Below are positions 23,026 through 31,645 of a stretch of DNA of 64,000 bases, in pieces (the first letter of the stretch is position 1; the number at the start of each line of letters is the position of its first letter). The DNA comes from Sphingomonas sp. GC_Shp_5 (lineage in GTDB: Bacteria; Pseudomonadota; Alphaproteobacteria; Sphingomonadales; Sphingomonadaceae), in NCBI RefSeq assembly GCF_026540855.1, contig NZ_JALNUP010000020.1, forward strand, positions 1 to 64,000, given 5' to 3'. Below the pieces are notes generated by a model that was not told the origin of the DNA, made no database searches, and was given only the letters and a program-made list of their open reading frames with translations. The translations under genes were made by a program, and so were the position numbers.

Positions 23026-25614
23026 CTAGAATTGCTTGCGCACGCCGAGCCGGACCGATCGCCCGAGCGGGTCTTGATAGGCCGACTGAAAGCGGTTGGG
23101 CGTGGCGCCGGTACGGTCGCGCACATCGACCCGATCGTTGAGCAGGTTCTCGATCGTGAAGAACAGCGTCATGTTGCGCGCCCATGGTCGATCGACGAGC
23201 TTTCCGGCGTCGAGCGAGCTATAGGGGATCAGCCAGATTCTCCCTGAGAAGAACAGGTCTGACTGAGCAAGGTCACTGCGAATGCGTGTCGGACCCTGCA
23301 GTCTGCCGTATAGGCCGAGGCTCAGCGGCCCGGCCGTTCCCCGAAAATCGATTTCAGTCTCCCATCGCGGCTTGCCGCCAACGCCTGTCAGCGTCGCTCC
23401 ACCGAGCAGATCAAGCGGCACCGATCCCGGCTGCAGGGTCAGCCGGTCGTCGAGGCGTACCGTCGAGGTCACGGTCGCGCTTACCGTCGGGCGCGGCTTT
23501 GGCGGCTTTGGCGGCGGTGTCGTGGCAGGTGCTGCACCAGGGACCGGCGCAGGTGGAGGCGCTCGCCCGATCGGCGTGGAGAGATTGAACGCCAGCCTGA
23601 TGCGGCGTTCATGCTCGCTGTCGATGTTGACGGGCCTGAGGTCGACGCTGACGAGCTGATTCGAGGCGTCGCGGACGAACGCACCGGGGAAGGCGGTCTG
23701 GAAGGCCGTGGTCGCGCTGCCAAGCGTCGCCGTCTGATTGGCAAGGCGGGTGTCGATATAGTCGGCGCTGAGGCGCAGCTCCTTGCCCTTGATCGGTGTC
23801 AGCGCAACGCCGAACTGAGAGCGACGGCGGCGCTCGGGCAGCAACGCGGCGCGGCCGCCCATCAGCGTGGTGACGAGCACGCTTGATCCTGTGGTGAAAT
23901 CGAAGAACGGTGTGTTGGGCGTGGTCACGACGGGGCTGGTGAGTAGCGTGATATCGGGTGGCGTCAGGGCATCGCTGATCGTTGCGGAGAACTGGATCAG
24001 GCGCCCCGGTGTCCAGGTCGCGCCATAGCTCGAGCTCGTCAGGCGGCCATAGCCGGACACATCGGCCACGCCGACCATGCCGTTTAGCGCCAGATGGCCG
24101 AGGAAGGGCAGGACGTCTTGATCGGAGGACGCGACCGGCAGGCTGGCGCTGACGCTGGCCGTCTTCGTCGTGCGCACGAAGTCGAAGGGCTCGGCAGGAA
24201 CGAACGATTGCTCGCCGGTGCTGCTCGACCGGGCGTAATCCGCCGACACGGTCATCTGCGCGTCGCCTGCCGGCAGCCGCAGCAACGGACCGGTGGCAAC
24301 CGCCTTGGTGACGAACGTGCCGGTGACGGTGCTGCTCCGATCGACCAGTCGGTTGCCGGCGCCGATCGCGCCGAGCGGCGTCAGCGGATCGGCCCCGGCG
24401 TCGACGGCTGCTTGCAGGCCATCGAGCGTGACGCCCTGATCCGATCGGCTGTTGCTCCGCAGGCGATCGTAGCTGCCCGTCACGTTCCACGCCCAGCGGC
24501 GGATGCCCCCTTGCAGCGTGCCGCCAACGTGAAGATTGAGGCTGGCACTGCGCTGACGCAGCACCGCATTGGGCAGATAGCGGTACACCAGCACGTCGTC
24601 GGCAAATGGCAAATTGCCGCTGCCACCCGGCACCTGCAGAACGGCCGGGGCGAGGCCGTTCACGCCCGAGCTTCCCTGCGCCTCCATGGAAACATTGAGC
24701 GATCCGTCCAGTGACTTGCCGATCGGTGATGCCAGGGTGGCGCTCACGTCGACGGTGTCGGACCGCTGCTGCAGCGATCGATACGCGCCGATGTCGCTGA
24801 CGGCCGCCGTGTTTGGGCTGGTCAGGTAGCTGGCCAAGCTACGTCGGGCCGCGGCGCTGTCGGGCAATAGGGAGACGGTGACCGGGTGACCGGCCAAGGC
24901 ATCGAGCCCCGGATCGATGCTGCCACCGTTGATGCCCGTGACGGTGCCGCCAACAGCGTAGAGCGCGTCCGGATCGGGAGCGATACTTCGCTGTGACTGC
25001 AAAATCGGGCTTAGTCGCAAATGCGACAGGCTGACCGACAGCCTGCGCGGACCATTGATACGGGTCGAGTTGACCTCCACATAGTCTGTTCCACCGCCGC
25101 CTTCCGTCGTCGTGCCGGCGACCTGCTGCACCGTTACCGCGCGGAAATGCTTCTTGGTGATGAAATTGGAGACCCGCACGGTAGGCGGGAAGCCAAACCT
25201 CGACGCCTCGCTTTCCGGCAGCACCTCGGTCCGCTCGATCGCCTCGGGTGGCAGATTGTCCAGTTCCGACAAACCCGACACTCTGCGGCCGTTCAGCAGG
25301 TAGACTGGTTCGCTGCCGTCGGTCGACGTGGTCAGCGGTTTCAGGCGCTCGATCAGTGCTTTGAGGCTGGTTGCCCCGATCGAGCGGATCGCGTCTTGGT
25401 CCAGCACGGCGATCGGCTCGACATCGCCGATTGCGGATCCAGGGACACGCCGCCCGACGACGACGATATCACCATCACCAGCGAGCTGTTCTCCGGCCGT
25501 GTCAGTGACCGTGTGCTGGTCAGCACTCCCGGTGTCCATCCCTTGAGCGATGGCGCCACATGGCAGAAGCACAATCCCCGCCAAGCATGAAAAGGAGCGT
25601 CGAAATCTATCCAC
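23026..25614 (-). CDS. TonB-dependent-receptor-like outer membrane protein
   Basis: The start is uncertain: a GTG at 25614 or a TTG at 25626; the first gives 862 residues with a signal peptide (RRSFSCLAGIVLLPCGAIAQ). A plug-like domain follows (DIVVVGRRVPGSAIGDVEPI, PVYLLNGRRVSGLSELDNLP), then a long beta-barrel ending in Phe (SVRLGVRKQF). A proline-rich insertion near residue 695 (PPPKPPKPRP) is unusual for a barrel and is probably a loop. The ligand cannot be predicted. It sits alone, convergent with the EreA/ChaN-like gene. Confidence 0.8.
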   Translation of the reverse strand: MDRFRRSFSCLAGIVLLPCGAIAQGMDTGSADQHTVTDTAGEQLAGDGDIVVVGRRVPGSAIGDVEPIAVLDQDAIRSIGATSLKALIERLKPLTTSTDGSEPVYLLNGRRVSGLSELDNLPPEAIERTEVLPESEASRFGFPPTVRVSNFITKKHFRAVTVQQVAGTTTEGGGGTDYVEVNSTRINGPRRLSVSLSHLRLSPILQSQRSIAPDPDALYAVGGTVTGINGGSIDPGLDALAGHPVTVSLLPDSAAARRSLASYLTSPNTAAVSDIGAYRSLQQRSDTVDVSATLASPIGKSLDGSLNVSMEAQGSSGVNGLAPAVLQVPGGSGNLPFADDVLVYRYLPNAVLRQRSASLNLHVGGTLQGGIRRWAWNVTGSYDRLRSNSRSDQGVTLDGLQAAVDAGADPLTPLGAIGAGNRLVDRSSTVTGTFVTKAVATGPLLRLPAGDAQMTVSADYARSSSTGEQSFVPAEPFDFVRTTKTASVSASLPVASSDQDVLPFLGHLALNGMVGVADVSGYGRLTSSSYGATWTPGRLIQFSATISDALTPPDITLLTSPVVTTPNTPFFDFTTGSSVLVTTLMGGRAALLPERRRRSQFGVALTPIKGKELRLSADYIDTRLANQTATLGSATTAFQTAFPGAFVRDASNQLVSVDLRPVNIDSEHERRIRLAFNLSTPIGRAPPPAPVPGAAPATTPPPKPPKPRPTVSATVTSTVRLDDRLTLQPGSVPLDLLGGATLTGVGGKPRWETEIDFRGTAGPLSLGLYGRLQGPTRIRSDLAQSDLFFSGRIWLIPYSSLDAGKLVDRPWARNMTLFFTIENLLNDRVDVRDRTGATPNRFQSAYQDPLGRSVRLGVRKQF

Positions 25615-26101
25615 GCAAGTGATCAAGGATCAACGTTCGACAATCCCTTTTGCGAGCCACACGATGGCATCGTCAACGCCTTGGACATGGGTGAGTTTGT
25701 ACCAGAGATCATGTTGTAATTAAGGCAGAGATTGTACAAACGCGCTGGTGGTAAGGGATGGATCGACGGCCATGCAGGCCTGATCGCCAGTTACCTTGTT
25801 CAACGCTGCTCATCCCGTGAGGCTGTTTCGAAGCCACTTCCAAGTTCGGACACCGTGGAACCCGGTTCTGCGGAACGGAAACGTGCTCCAGAGATGCCGG
25901 CATTTGCCACATGCCTTCCGCTAGATGGACAGTCCGCGGTTCACAGGATTTGACACATGCGAGCGGGAAGCCGAACCGCAACAGCGGTGACATTGCCAAG
26001 ATTGACGAGCGTCCGAAATCCGGCAGCGGTAACGAGTCTCTGATGTCCGACCCAGCCCCAAACCTGTGCTTTGGCCGGGCCAGCATGCTAGAACCACCTA
26101 T
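25615..26101. other. Intergenic region, nothing recognised
   Basis: Nearly 490 bases. It must contain the promoter of the TonB receptor to the left. Open frames on both strands lack a ribosome site and a protein-like composition. No repeat is found elsewhere in the window. Confidence 0.4.
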
Positions 26102-26422
26102 ATGTCGAAATCCCAGAACAACGGCGGCACCATCAATGTAGATGGCGCCCTATATGATTGGCACCTGCAGCGTGAACCACATCAGACAGATGACGAAGGT
26201 TGGAAGGGCATGACGATTGCCTTGCTCCAGCGCGATGCCAAACGCGAAGCATGGGTGCAATTCCCGCCGCCTAGGCGGCTCCTGAAGGGCTTGCCGCGCG
26301 GCCGTCTCCAACTCGATGACGCAACGATCTCGCGGTGCGTGCGCGCCGCTTTGTCGGCCGGCTGGGAGCCAATGTCCCGGGGCAAGCCGGTGGTGTTCAC
26401 CGTCGATGCCGAGGGCAATTGA
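26102..26422 (+). CDS. Conserved small protein of unknown function
   Basis: I choose the ATG at 26102, not the upstream one, because the similarity-like composition begins at MSKSQNNGGTINVDG. The 106-residue product contains YDWHLQREPHQTDDEGWKG, RAALSAGWEPMSRGKPVVF and many charged residues in a compact soluble fold. I recall near-identical small proteins from sphingomonads and rhizobia annotated only as hypothetical. No partner is obvious. Confidence 0.7.
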   Translation: MSKSQNNGGTINVDGALYDWHLQREPHQTDDEGWKGMTIALLQRDAKREAWVQFPPPRRLLKGLPRGRLQLDDATISRCVRAALSAGWEPMSRGKPVVFTVDAEGN

Positions 26423-26552
26423 AACGGCCGATGTGCCGAAAGCCGAAGTCTGTTTGGGCATGCGTTGAAGGCTGTTGCCCGACCTGAATGCTTTGGTCGC
26501 CTCGCGCTCCGCAGCACGTATAAAGATAGATCCCCAAAAATTTTGAGTTGCA

Positions 26553-27383
26553 ATGAATTATCGCCATTCCTTCCATGCCGGCAATAGCGCCGATGTCGTA
26601 AAGCACAGCCTGTTGATCGCGCTCGTGCGGGCTTTGCAGCAAAAACAGAGTGCGCTGACCCTGATCGACACTCACGCCGGCTGCGGGCTGTACGACCTTC
26701 GCGGCGAGGAAGCCCAACGCACCGGCGAGGCCACACAGGGCGTGCTGCGCGCCTTTGCCGACCCCGACCCTTTACTGAACGACTATTGCGCCGCCGTACA
26801 GGCGGTGAACCTCGGGGCCGAGCCGCACTTCTACCCTGGTTCGCCGCGGATCCTGGCGCAGCTTCTGCGTCCACAGGATCTGCTGATCCTGAACGAAAAG
26901 CATCCCGCGGACGCCTATACCCTGCGCGGCGTGATGCGCGACACATCCGCTGCCGTGCATGAGCGTGACGCCTACGAATTCTGGCTGGCGATGCTGCCGC
27001 CCCGAACCCCGCGCGGCGTGGTGGTGGTCGACCCGCCGTACGAACAACTCGACGAGCGCGCCCGGATCACAGCCACGCTCGCCGCCGCTCACCGCAAATG
27101 GGCGCATGGCGTGACGGTGATCTGGTTTCCGCTGAAAGACCGCGCCACGCACTGGCGGTGGCAGGAAGAGTTGCGCAAGCTCGGCATGCCGAAACTGCTG
27201 CAGGTGGAGCATTGGTTATATGATGACGATCAGCCCGGCATCTATAATGGCGCAGGCCTTTATATCGTCAATCCACCCTACGCCTTCACCCAGGCGCTGC
27301 CGCCTCTGCTCGAAGCCCTGCGCGCCGTGCTGGCGCCGGACGGGCATAGGGGCGAGATCACAACCGATTGGTCGGGCGATTAA
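26553..27383 (+). CDS. rlmJ: 23S rRNA (adenine2030-N6)-methyltransferase RlmJ
   Basis: The 276-residue protein begins MNYRHSFHAGNSADVVKHS, the RlmJ start, with the AdoMet-site residues in LIDTHAGCGLYDL and the catalytic motif VVVDPPYEQ at about residue 160. It methylates N6 of A2030 in 23S rRNA. The length is normal for the family. It stands alone, with the unknown small gene upstream in the same direction. Confidence 0.95.
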   Translation: MNYRHSFHAGNSADVVKHSLLIALVRALQQKQSALTLIDTHAGCGLYDLRGEEAQRTGEATQGVLRAFADPDPLLNDYCAAVQAVNLGAEPHFYPGSPRILAQLLRPQDLLILNEKHPADAYTLRGVMRDTSAAVHERDAYEFWLAMLPPRTPRGVVVVDPPYEQLDERARITATLAAAHRKWAHGVTVIWFPLKDRATHWRWQEELRKLGMPKLLQVEHWLYDDDQPGIYNGAGLYIVNPPYAFTQALPPLLEALRAVLAPDGHRGEITTDWSGD

Positions 27384-27766
27384 GGTAAATTCTCCTCGTC
27401 CCCTTCGCTCGAATAGGGAATTGCCGCGCTACGGTTTCGACTACGAAGGTGCTGGGAACGGTAGTTAAGTCTCACTCCTTGTCTTCCAAGGCTGCTCGTC
27501 GAGGCATCGAGCGGACGTGAACGAATGTGCGACGTCGAGAGCGCGCAACATGGTTAACTGTCGGATCAAACGCGACGGCGAAGAGAACAACGGCCGTCTT
27601 GGGGCCGCCAATAGCTGATCTACGGGTCGCCAGGGCGGTTCTTGCACGTTACCGTGCAATGTGAGAAATCTGTCTGTTTGTCACAGAAGTTCCACAGACC
27701 GCGGCTAACCGCCCGGTGGTGGCGCGGCACCTCGCGCTGCCGGTGACATCTTCATGGGGGGCTTCC
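27384..27766. other. Upstream region of the TonB receptor gene
   Basis: About 380 bases with no gene. The right half holds the perfect inverted repeat TTGCACG-N4-CGTGCAA (27642-27659) and just after it TGTGA with TCACA 16 bases apart (27660-27685). These lie in a position fit for control of the receptor gene. A 64-codon minus-strand frame here has no supporting features. Confidence 0.5.
27642..27659. promoter_or_regulatory. Candidate operator: TTGCACG-TTAC-CGTGCAA
   Basis: A perfect seven-base inverted repeat with a four-base spacer, 108 bases before the TonB receptor start. Such shapes are typical of LacI-, TetR- or GntR-type operators. The DeoR-type gene downstream of the receptor has no such palindrome before it. 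Confidence 0.4.
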
Positions 27767-30700
27767 ATGCCTCGTTCCACGCGACTTTCGGCGCGCGCTG
27801 CCGCGCGCCTGCTGCTGATGCTCAGCTCGACCGCCGCCGTGTCTGTCGTGCTGGCAGCCGCGCCGGCCAGCGCGCAAGACTATACCAACATCGCCGCGTC
27901 GGGCCGCGTGACAGCGCAGGACGGTCAGGGAATCGCCGATGCCGAGGTGAAGATCACCTCGTCCGACAAGGGCGTCAGCCGCACGGTGACGACCAACGCT
28001 GCCGGCGCTTATACCATCCCGCAGCTCGCGCCGGGCAATTACGACGTCACCATCACCGCGGCGGGCTTTGCGCCTTATATTGAGGCCGGCATCGCCCTCA
28101 CCCGCGAGACCGGCGGCGCCAACAGCTTCCGCTTGGCGCCGGCGTCACAGGCGACCGATATCGTCGTCAAGGGCTCACGCCAGCGCGTTGCCGACTTCCA
28201 GGACACCACCGTTGGCAGCACGATCAATCTGGCGTCGCTGACCCAGCGGGTGCCGATCGGGCAGTCGCTGCGCGACGTGATGCTGCTCACGCCCGGAACG
28301 GTGCAGGGATCGTCGCCGTCGAACGGCGGCTTCGCCAGCCAGGTGTCGATCGCTGGCGCTGCCTTCACTGAGAACGCCTTCTACATCAACGGCCTCAACG
28401 TCACCGACTTCGTCTCGGGCGGCCAGCCGACCGAGGTGCCGTTCGACTTCTACGAGACGGTCGAGGTCAAGACGGGCGGCGCCCCCGCCGAATTCGGCCG
28501 CGCTACCGGCGGCTATGTCGTCGCCACCACTAAATCGGGCTCCAACGAATATCATGCGAGCGTCACCGGCATCTGGGAGCCGGACGCGCTGCGCGATAGC
28601 TCGCCCTCGACGCGCACCACTGACTATCGCCACGCGACGGCGAGCCGCCAGGAGGCGATCTTCCAGGCTAGCGGCCCGATCATCAGAGACCATCTGTTCG
28701 TCTACGGCCTCTACAATCTGCGCGATATCGAGACGCTGACGCCCTCGGCGAACCAGGACAATGCCACCGGATCGACCAACGCCAGCCCATTCTGGGGCGG
28801 CAAGATCGACGGCTACATCACCGGCGATCATCACTTCGAATTCACCTATTTCGACACGACCAACGACACGCGCAACCGCAGCTATGATTGGGATCGCACC
28901 ACCGCCACGCTCGGTGCCAAGACCGGCGGCACCAACGCGCGTGCCGGCGGCGTCAATTACGTCGGCCGCTACACCGGCACCTTTACGCCGTGGCTCACCC
29001 TGTCGGGCGCCTATGGCGTCAACAAGCTGCGCTCGGGCAACGTGCCGCTCGACACCGTCAATCCCCAGGTTCTCGATTACCGCACCGATCCGGCGGGGAT
29101 CCAGATCGGCCTCAACAAGGTGACCGACGCCTTCAGCCAGACTGACGACGAACGCGAATTCTATCGCGGCGATGCGGATCTCCAGTTCCACCTGCTCGGC
29201 TCCCATCACGTCCGCATCGGCTATGATCACGAGAAGGACACCCAGTCGCAGACCTACCAGACGATCGGTGACGGCGCGTACAAGATCTATGCCGTCACCG
29301 CCGATTCAGCAGCGCGGCTCGGCCTGCCGGTCGGCACGCAATATTATACCACCCGCGTCTATGCGCAGAACGGCATCGCCCATGTCCGCAACGAGGCCTT
29401 TTACGTGCAGGATCAATGGTCGCTGCTCGGCGACCGCCTGCGGCTGGACATCGGCGTGCGCAACGATCGCTTCAGCAACCAGGGCGTGAACGGCAAGTCT
29501 TTCTTCGAATCGGGCAACCAATGGGCGCCGCGCGTCGGCGCCTCGTTCGATCCGCTCGGCGACGGCCGCACCAAGATCTTCGGCTCCTATTCGCAATATT
29601 ATCTGCCGATGGCGGGAGACATCAACCTCAACGTCGCCGGCAGCCTGGTGACCTACACCCGCTACAATCTGTTCACCGGGGTGAACGGCGCGGGCAACAT
29701 CCCGGTCGCGGGAACGCCGATCCTGTCGGTGGTCAACACCACGGCCTGCCCCGACACCGGGGTGCGCAACTGCGAGGTGTCGGCGGACGGTTCGGCGTTC
29801 AATCCGGCCGGCGCGATCGCCACCAACATCAAGCCGCAGTCGGACAATGAGTTCATCATCAGCGGCGAGCATCAGTTCGGCGACCATGTGCGGATCGGTG
29901 TCTCTTTCACCCACCGCGAGCTGAAGAACATCATCGAGGACATGTCGATCGATGGGGGCGCCCGGGCCTATTGTGTCACCGCGGGCTTCACCGCGGCTGC
30001 GTGTCAGGCGGCCTATCCGGGCGGGAGCCAGTTCGTCATCGCCAATCCGGGCAAGGACGTGACGGTGCAGATCAACAAGCTGCCCGACGGCACCACCCCG
30101 ACGGTGACGCTCAAGGCAGCCGACCTCGGCTACCCCAAGCCGGGCCGCAACTATAACGCGCTGACGCTGACCTTCGATCGCACCTTCGACAAGCGGTGGA
30201 GCCTGTCGGGCTCGTACACGCTGGCGTTCGATAAGGGCAATTACGAGGGCGGTGTCCGCTCGGAGAACGGCCAGCTGGCGATCAACCGCACCGCCGATTT
30301 CGACTCACCGGGCTTCGAGAACGGCGCCTATGGCTATCTACCCAACGATCGACGCCACAGCTTCAAGGCCTATGGCAGCTATCGCGTGTTCGAGGCGCTC
30401 GACCTCGGCGCCAATGCGGTGCTGCAATCGCCCGAACATTACAGCTGCATCGGCGCGGTGCCGGTCAGCGTCGATGCCTATGCCAACACCTATCATGGCT
30501 ATGGCTATTATTGTCAGGGTCAGCTGATCCCGCGGGGCACGGCGTTCACCGGCGACTGGCTGACGCAGGTCGATCTCAGCGCCACCGTACACCTGCCGGT
30601 GCGTGGCCTGCTCGACACCTCGATCCGCCTCGACGTGTTCAACGTTTTCAACAGCGGCGCGGTGACATCGTACAACAATTTCGGTGAGTTGAGCGATGGC

Positions 30701-30781
30701 TCGGTCAATTCCGATTACCGTTCGCCGGTCAATTACCAGCAACCGCGCTCGATGCGGCTGACCGCCCGGATGGGCTTCTGA
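27767..30781 (+). CDS. TonB-dependent receptor with N-terminal carboxypeptidase-regulatory-like domain (OAR type)
   Basis: The start is the ATG at 27767 after GGGGGGC. The 1004-residue protein has a signal peptide ending ASAQD, then a carboxypeptidase-regulatory-like beta sandwich at about residues 38-125 (GRVTAQDGQGIADAEVKITS, AAGAYTIPQLAPGNYDVT), then a plug (LTQRVPIGQSLRDVMLLTPG, AFYINGLNVTDF) and a barrel ending ARMGF. OAR-type receptors of this build take up plant or complex glycans and other large ligands in sphingomonads and xanthomonads. A DeoR-type regulator follows. The ligand is unknown. Confidence 0.93.
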   Translation: MPRSTRLSARAAARLLLMLSSTAAVSVVLAAAPASAQDYTNIAASGRVTAQDGQGIADAEVKITSSDKGVSRTVTTNAAGAYTIPQLAPGNYDVTITAAGFAPYIEAGIALTRETGGANSFRLAPASQATDIVVKGSRQRVADFQDTTVGSTINLASLTQRVPIGQSLRDVMLLTPGTVQGSSPSNGGFASQVSIAGAAFTENAFYINGLNVTDFVSGGQPTEVPFDFYETVEVKTGGAPAEFGRATGGYVVATTKSGSNEYHASVTGIWEPDALRDSSPSTRTTDYRHATASRQEAIFQASGPIIRDHLFVYGLYNLRDIETLTPSANQDNATGSTNASPFWGGKIDGYITGDHHFEFTYFDTTNDTRNRSYDWDRTTATLGAKTGGTNARAGGVNYVGRYTGTFTPWLTLSGAYGVNKLRSGNVPLDTVNPQVLDYRTDPAGIQIGLNKVTDAFSQTDDEREFYRGDADLQFHLLGSHHVRIGYDHEKDTQSQTYQTIGDGAYKIYAVTADSAARLGLPVGTQYYTTRVYAQNGIAHVRNEAFYVQDQWSLLGDRLRLDIGVRNDRFSNQGVNGKSFFESGNQWAPRVGASFDPLGDGRTKIFGSYSQYYLPMAGDINLNVAGSLVTYTRYNLFTGVNGAGNIPVAGTPILSVVNTTACPDTGVRNCEVSADGSAFNPAGAIATNIKPQSDNEFIISGEHQFGDHVRIGVSFTHRELKNIIEDMSIDGGARAYCVTAGFTAAACQAAYPGGSQFVIANPGKDVTVQINKLPDGTTPTVTLKAADLGYPKPGRNYNALTLTFDRTFDKRWSLSGSYTLAFDKGNYEGGVRSENGQLAINRTADFDSPGFENGAYGYLPNDRRHSFKAYGSYRVFEALDLGANAVLQSPEHYSCIGAVPVSVDAYANTYHGYGYYCQGQLIPRGTAFTGDWLTQVDLSATVHLPVRGLLDTSIRLDVFNVFNSGAVTSYNNFGELSDGSVNSDYRSPVNYQQPRSMRLTARMGF

Positions 30782-30793
30782 CCCTGTGTTGTC

Positions 30794-30818
30794 GGGGCCG
30801 GCCTTGCGGGCTGGCCCC
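30794..30818. terminator. GC-rich hairpin after the TonB receptor gene
   Basis: GGGGCCGGCC pairs with GGCTGGCCCC around a TTGCG loop, with one wobble pair. There is no following T-run, so it is more likely a pause or mRNA 3'-end hairpin than a strong terminator. Confidence 0.45.
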
Positions 30819-30889
30819 GGCGCATCCTGCCTGCAATAAACCCGTGCGCCGGCGCGACACGGCTGAAACGCACAACCAAGGAGGGCACC

Positions 30890-31645
30890 ATCGAGAAGCG
30901 ATCACACCGCCAGCGCGAGATCATGACCCGGCTGCGCAGCGGGCGATCGCTGTCGGTGACGGCGCTGGCAACCGATCTCGACGTCTCCGACGAGACCATC
31001 CGCCGCGAGCTCCGCGCGCTGGAGGAGCAGGGCGTGATCATCCGCGAGCATGGTGGCGCGCGCATGGTGGCGCCGGTGCACGAAGGGCCGCTTCACCAAC
31101 GGATGGAGGAGAATGCCGACGCCAAGCTCAGCATCGCCCGCGCCGCGGCCGAGCTGGTGCCCGACGGCGCGATTCTCTTCATCGATTCCGGCACCACGAG
31201 CTGCTTCATCGCCCGGGAGCTGCTCGAGCGACGCTCGCTGACCGTGATCACCAATTCGATGCGCGTCGCCGGCGATCTCGGCGGCATCAACAACAACCGC
31301 CTGTTTCTCGCCGGGGGGCAGATGGATTATGATTATCGCGCCTTTTCCGATCATGTCGCCCAGGACTATGTCCGCGGCTTCACCCCCCATCTCGCAATCC
31401 TCTCGGTCGGCGGAATCAGCCTCGAGCGCGGTTTGATGGATTTTCATCCTGGCGAGGCCGCGATGAGCCGCATCGCTTATGCCACCGCCAAGCAGGTGCT
31501 ACTCTGTGCCGATGCCTCCAAGTTCGGCCGCTACGCGCTGGTCCAGACCGCAACGCTGGACGAAGTCGACATCCTTGTCACAGATCAGCCGCTGGAGGAC
31601 GATTACGCGCGGGCGTTCGCTCACGCCAAGGTCGTGATCGCCTGA
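30890..31645 (+). CDS. DeoR-family transcription regulator, apparent ATC start
   Basis: The protein is about 251 residues: an N-terminal helix-turn-helix (SLSVTALATDLDVSDETIRR) and a sugar-phosphate-sensing domain (AILFIDSGTTSCFIARELL, LTVITNSMRVAGDL, LLCADASKFGRYALV). The nearest ATG (30923) would cut off the first helix. The codon at 30890 is ATC, preceded by a perfect AAGGAGG six bases upstream, and it starts IEKRSHRQREIMTRL, as DeoR proteins do. A CTG at 30863 is another option. The target may be the POT or TonB gene next to it. Confidence 0.85.
   Translation: MEKRSHRQREIMTRLRSGRSLSVTALATDLDVSDETIRRELRALEEQGVIIREHGGARMVAPVHEGPLHQRMEENADAKLSIARAAAELVPDGAILFIDSGTTSCFIARELLERRSLTVITNSMRVAGDLGGINNNRLFLAGGQMDYDYRAFSDHVAQDYVRGFTPHLAILSVGGISLERGLMDFHPGEAAMSRIAYATAKQVLLCADASKFGRYALVQTATLDEVDILVTDQPLEDDYARAFAHAKVVIA

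Noticed and set aside
25709..26086. Minus-strand frame of 125 codons between the TonB receptor and the small conserved gene
   Set aside because: Composition is unlike a protein, there is no ribosome site, and it crosses the start region of the gene at 26102.
27465..27659. 64-codon minus-strand frame upstream of the OAR receptor
   Set aside because: It overlaps the candidate operator and has no hydrophobic or conserved pattern.
27660..27685. TGTGA...TCACA pair as a CRP site
   Set aside because: The spacer is 16 bases rather than the 6 of a CRP site, so it is not claimed as one.
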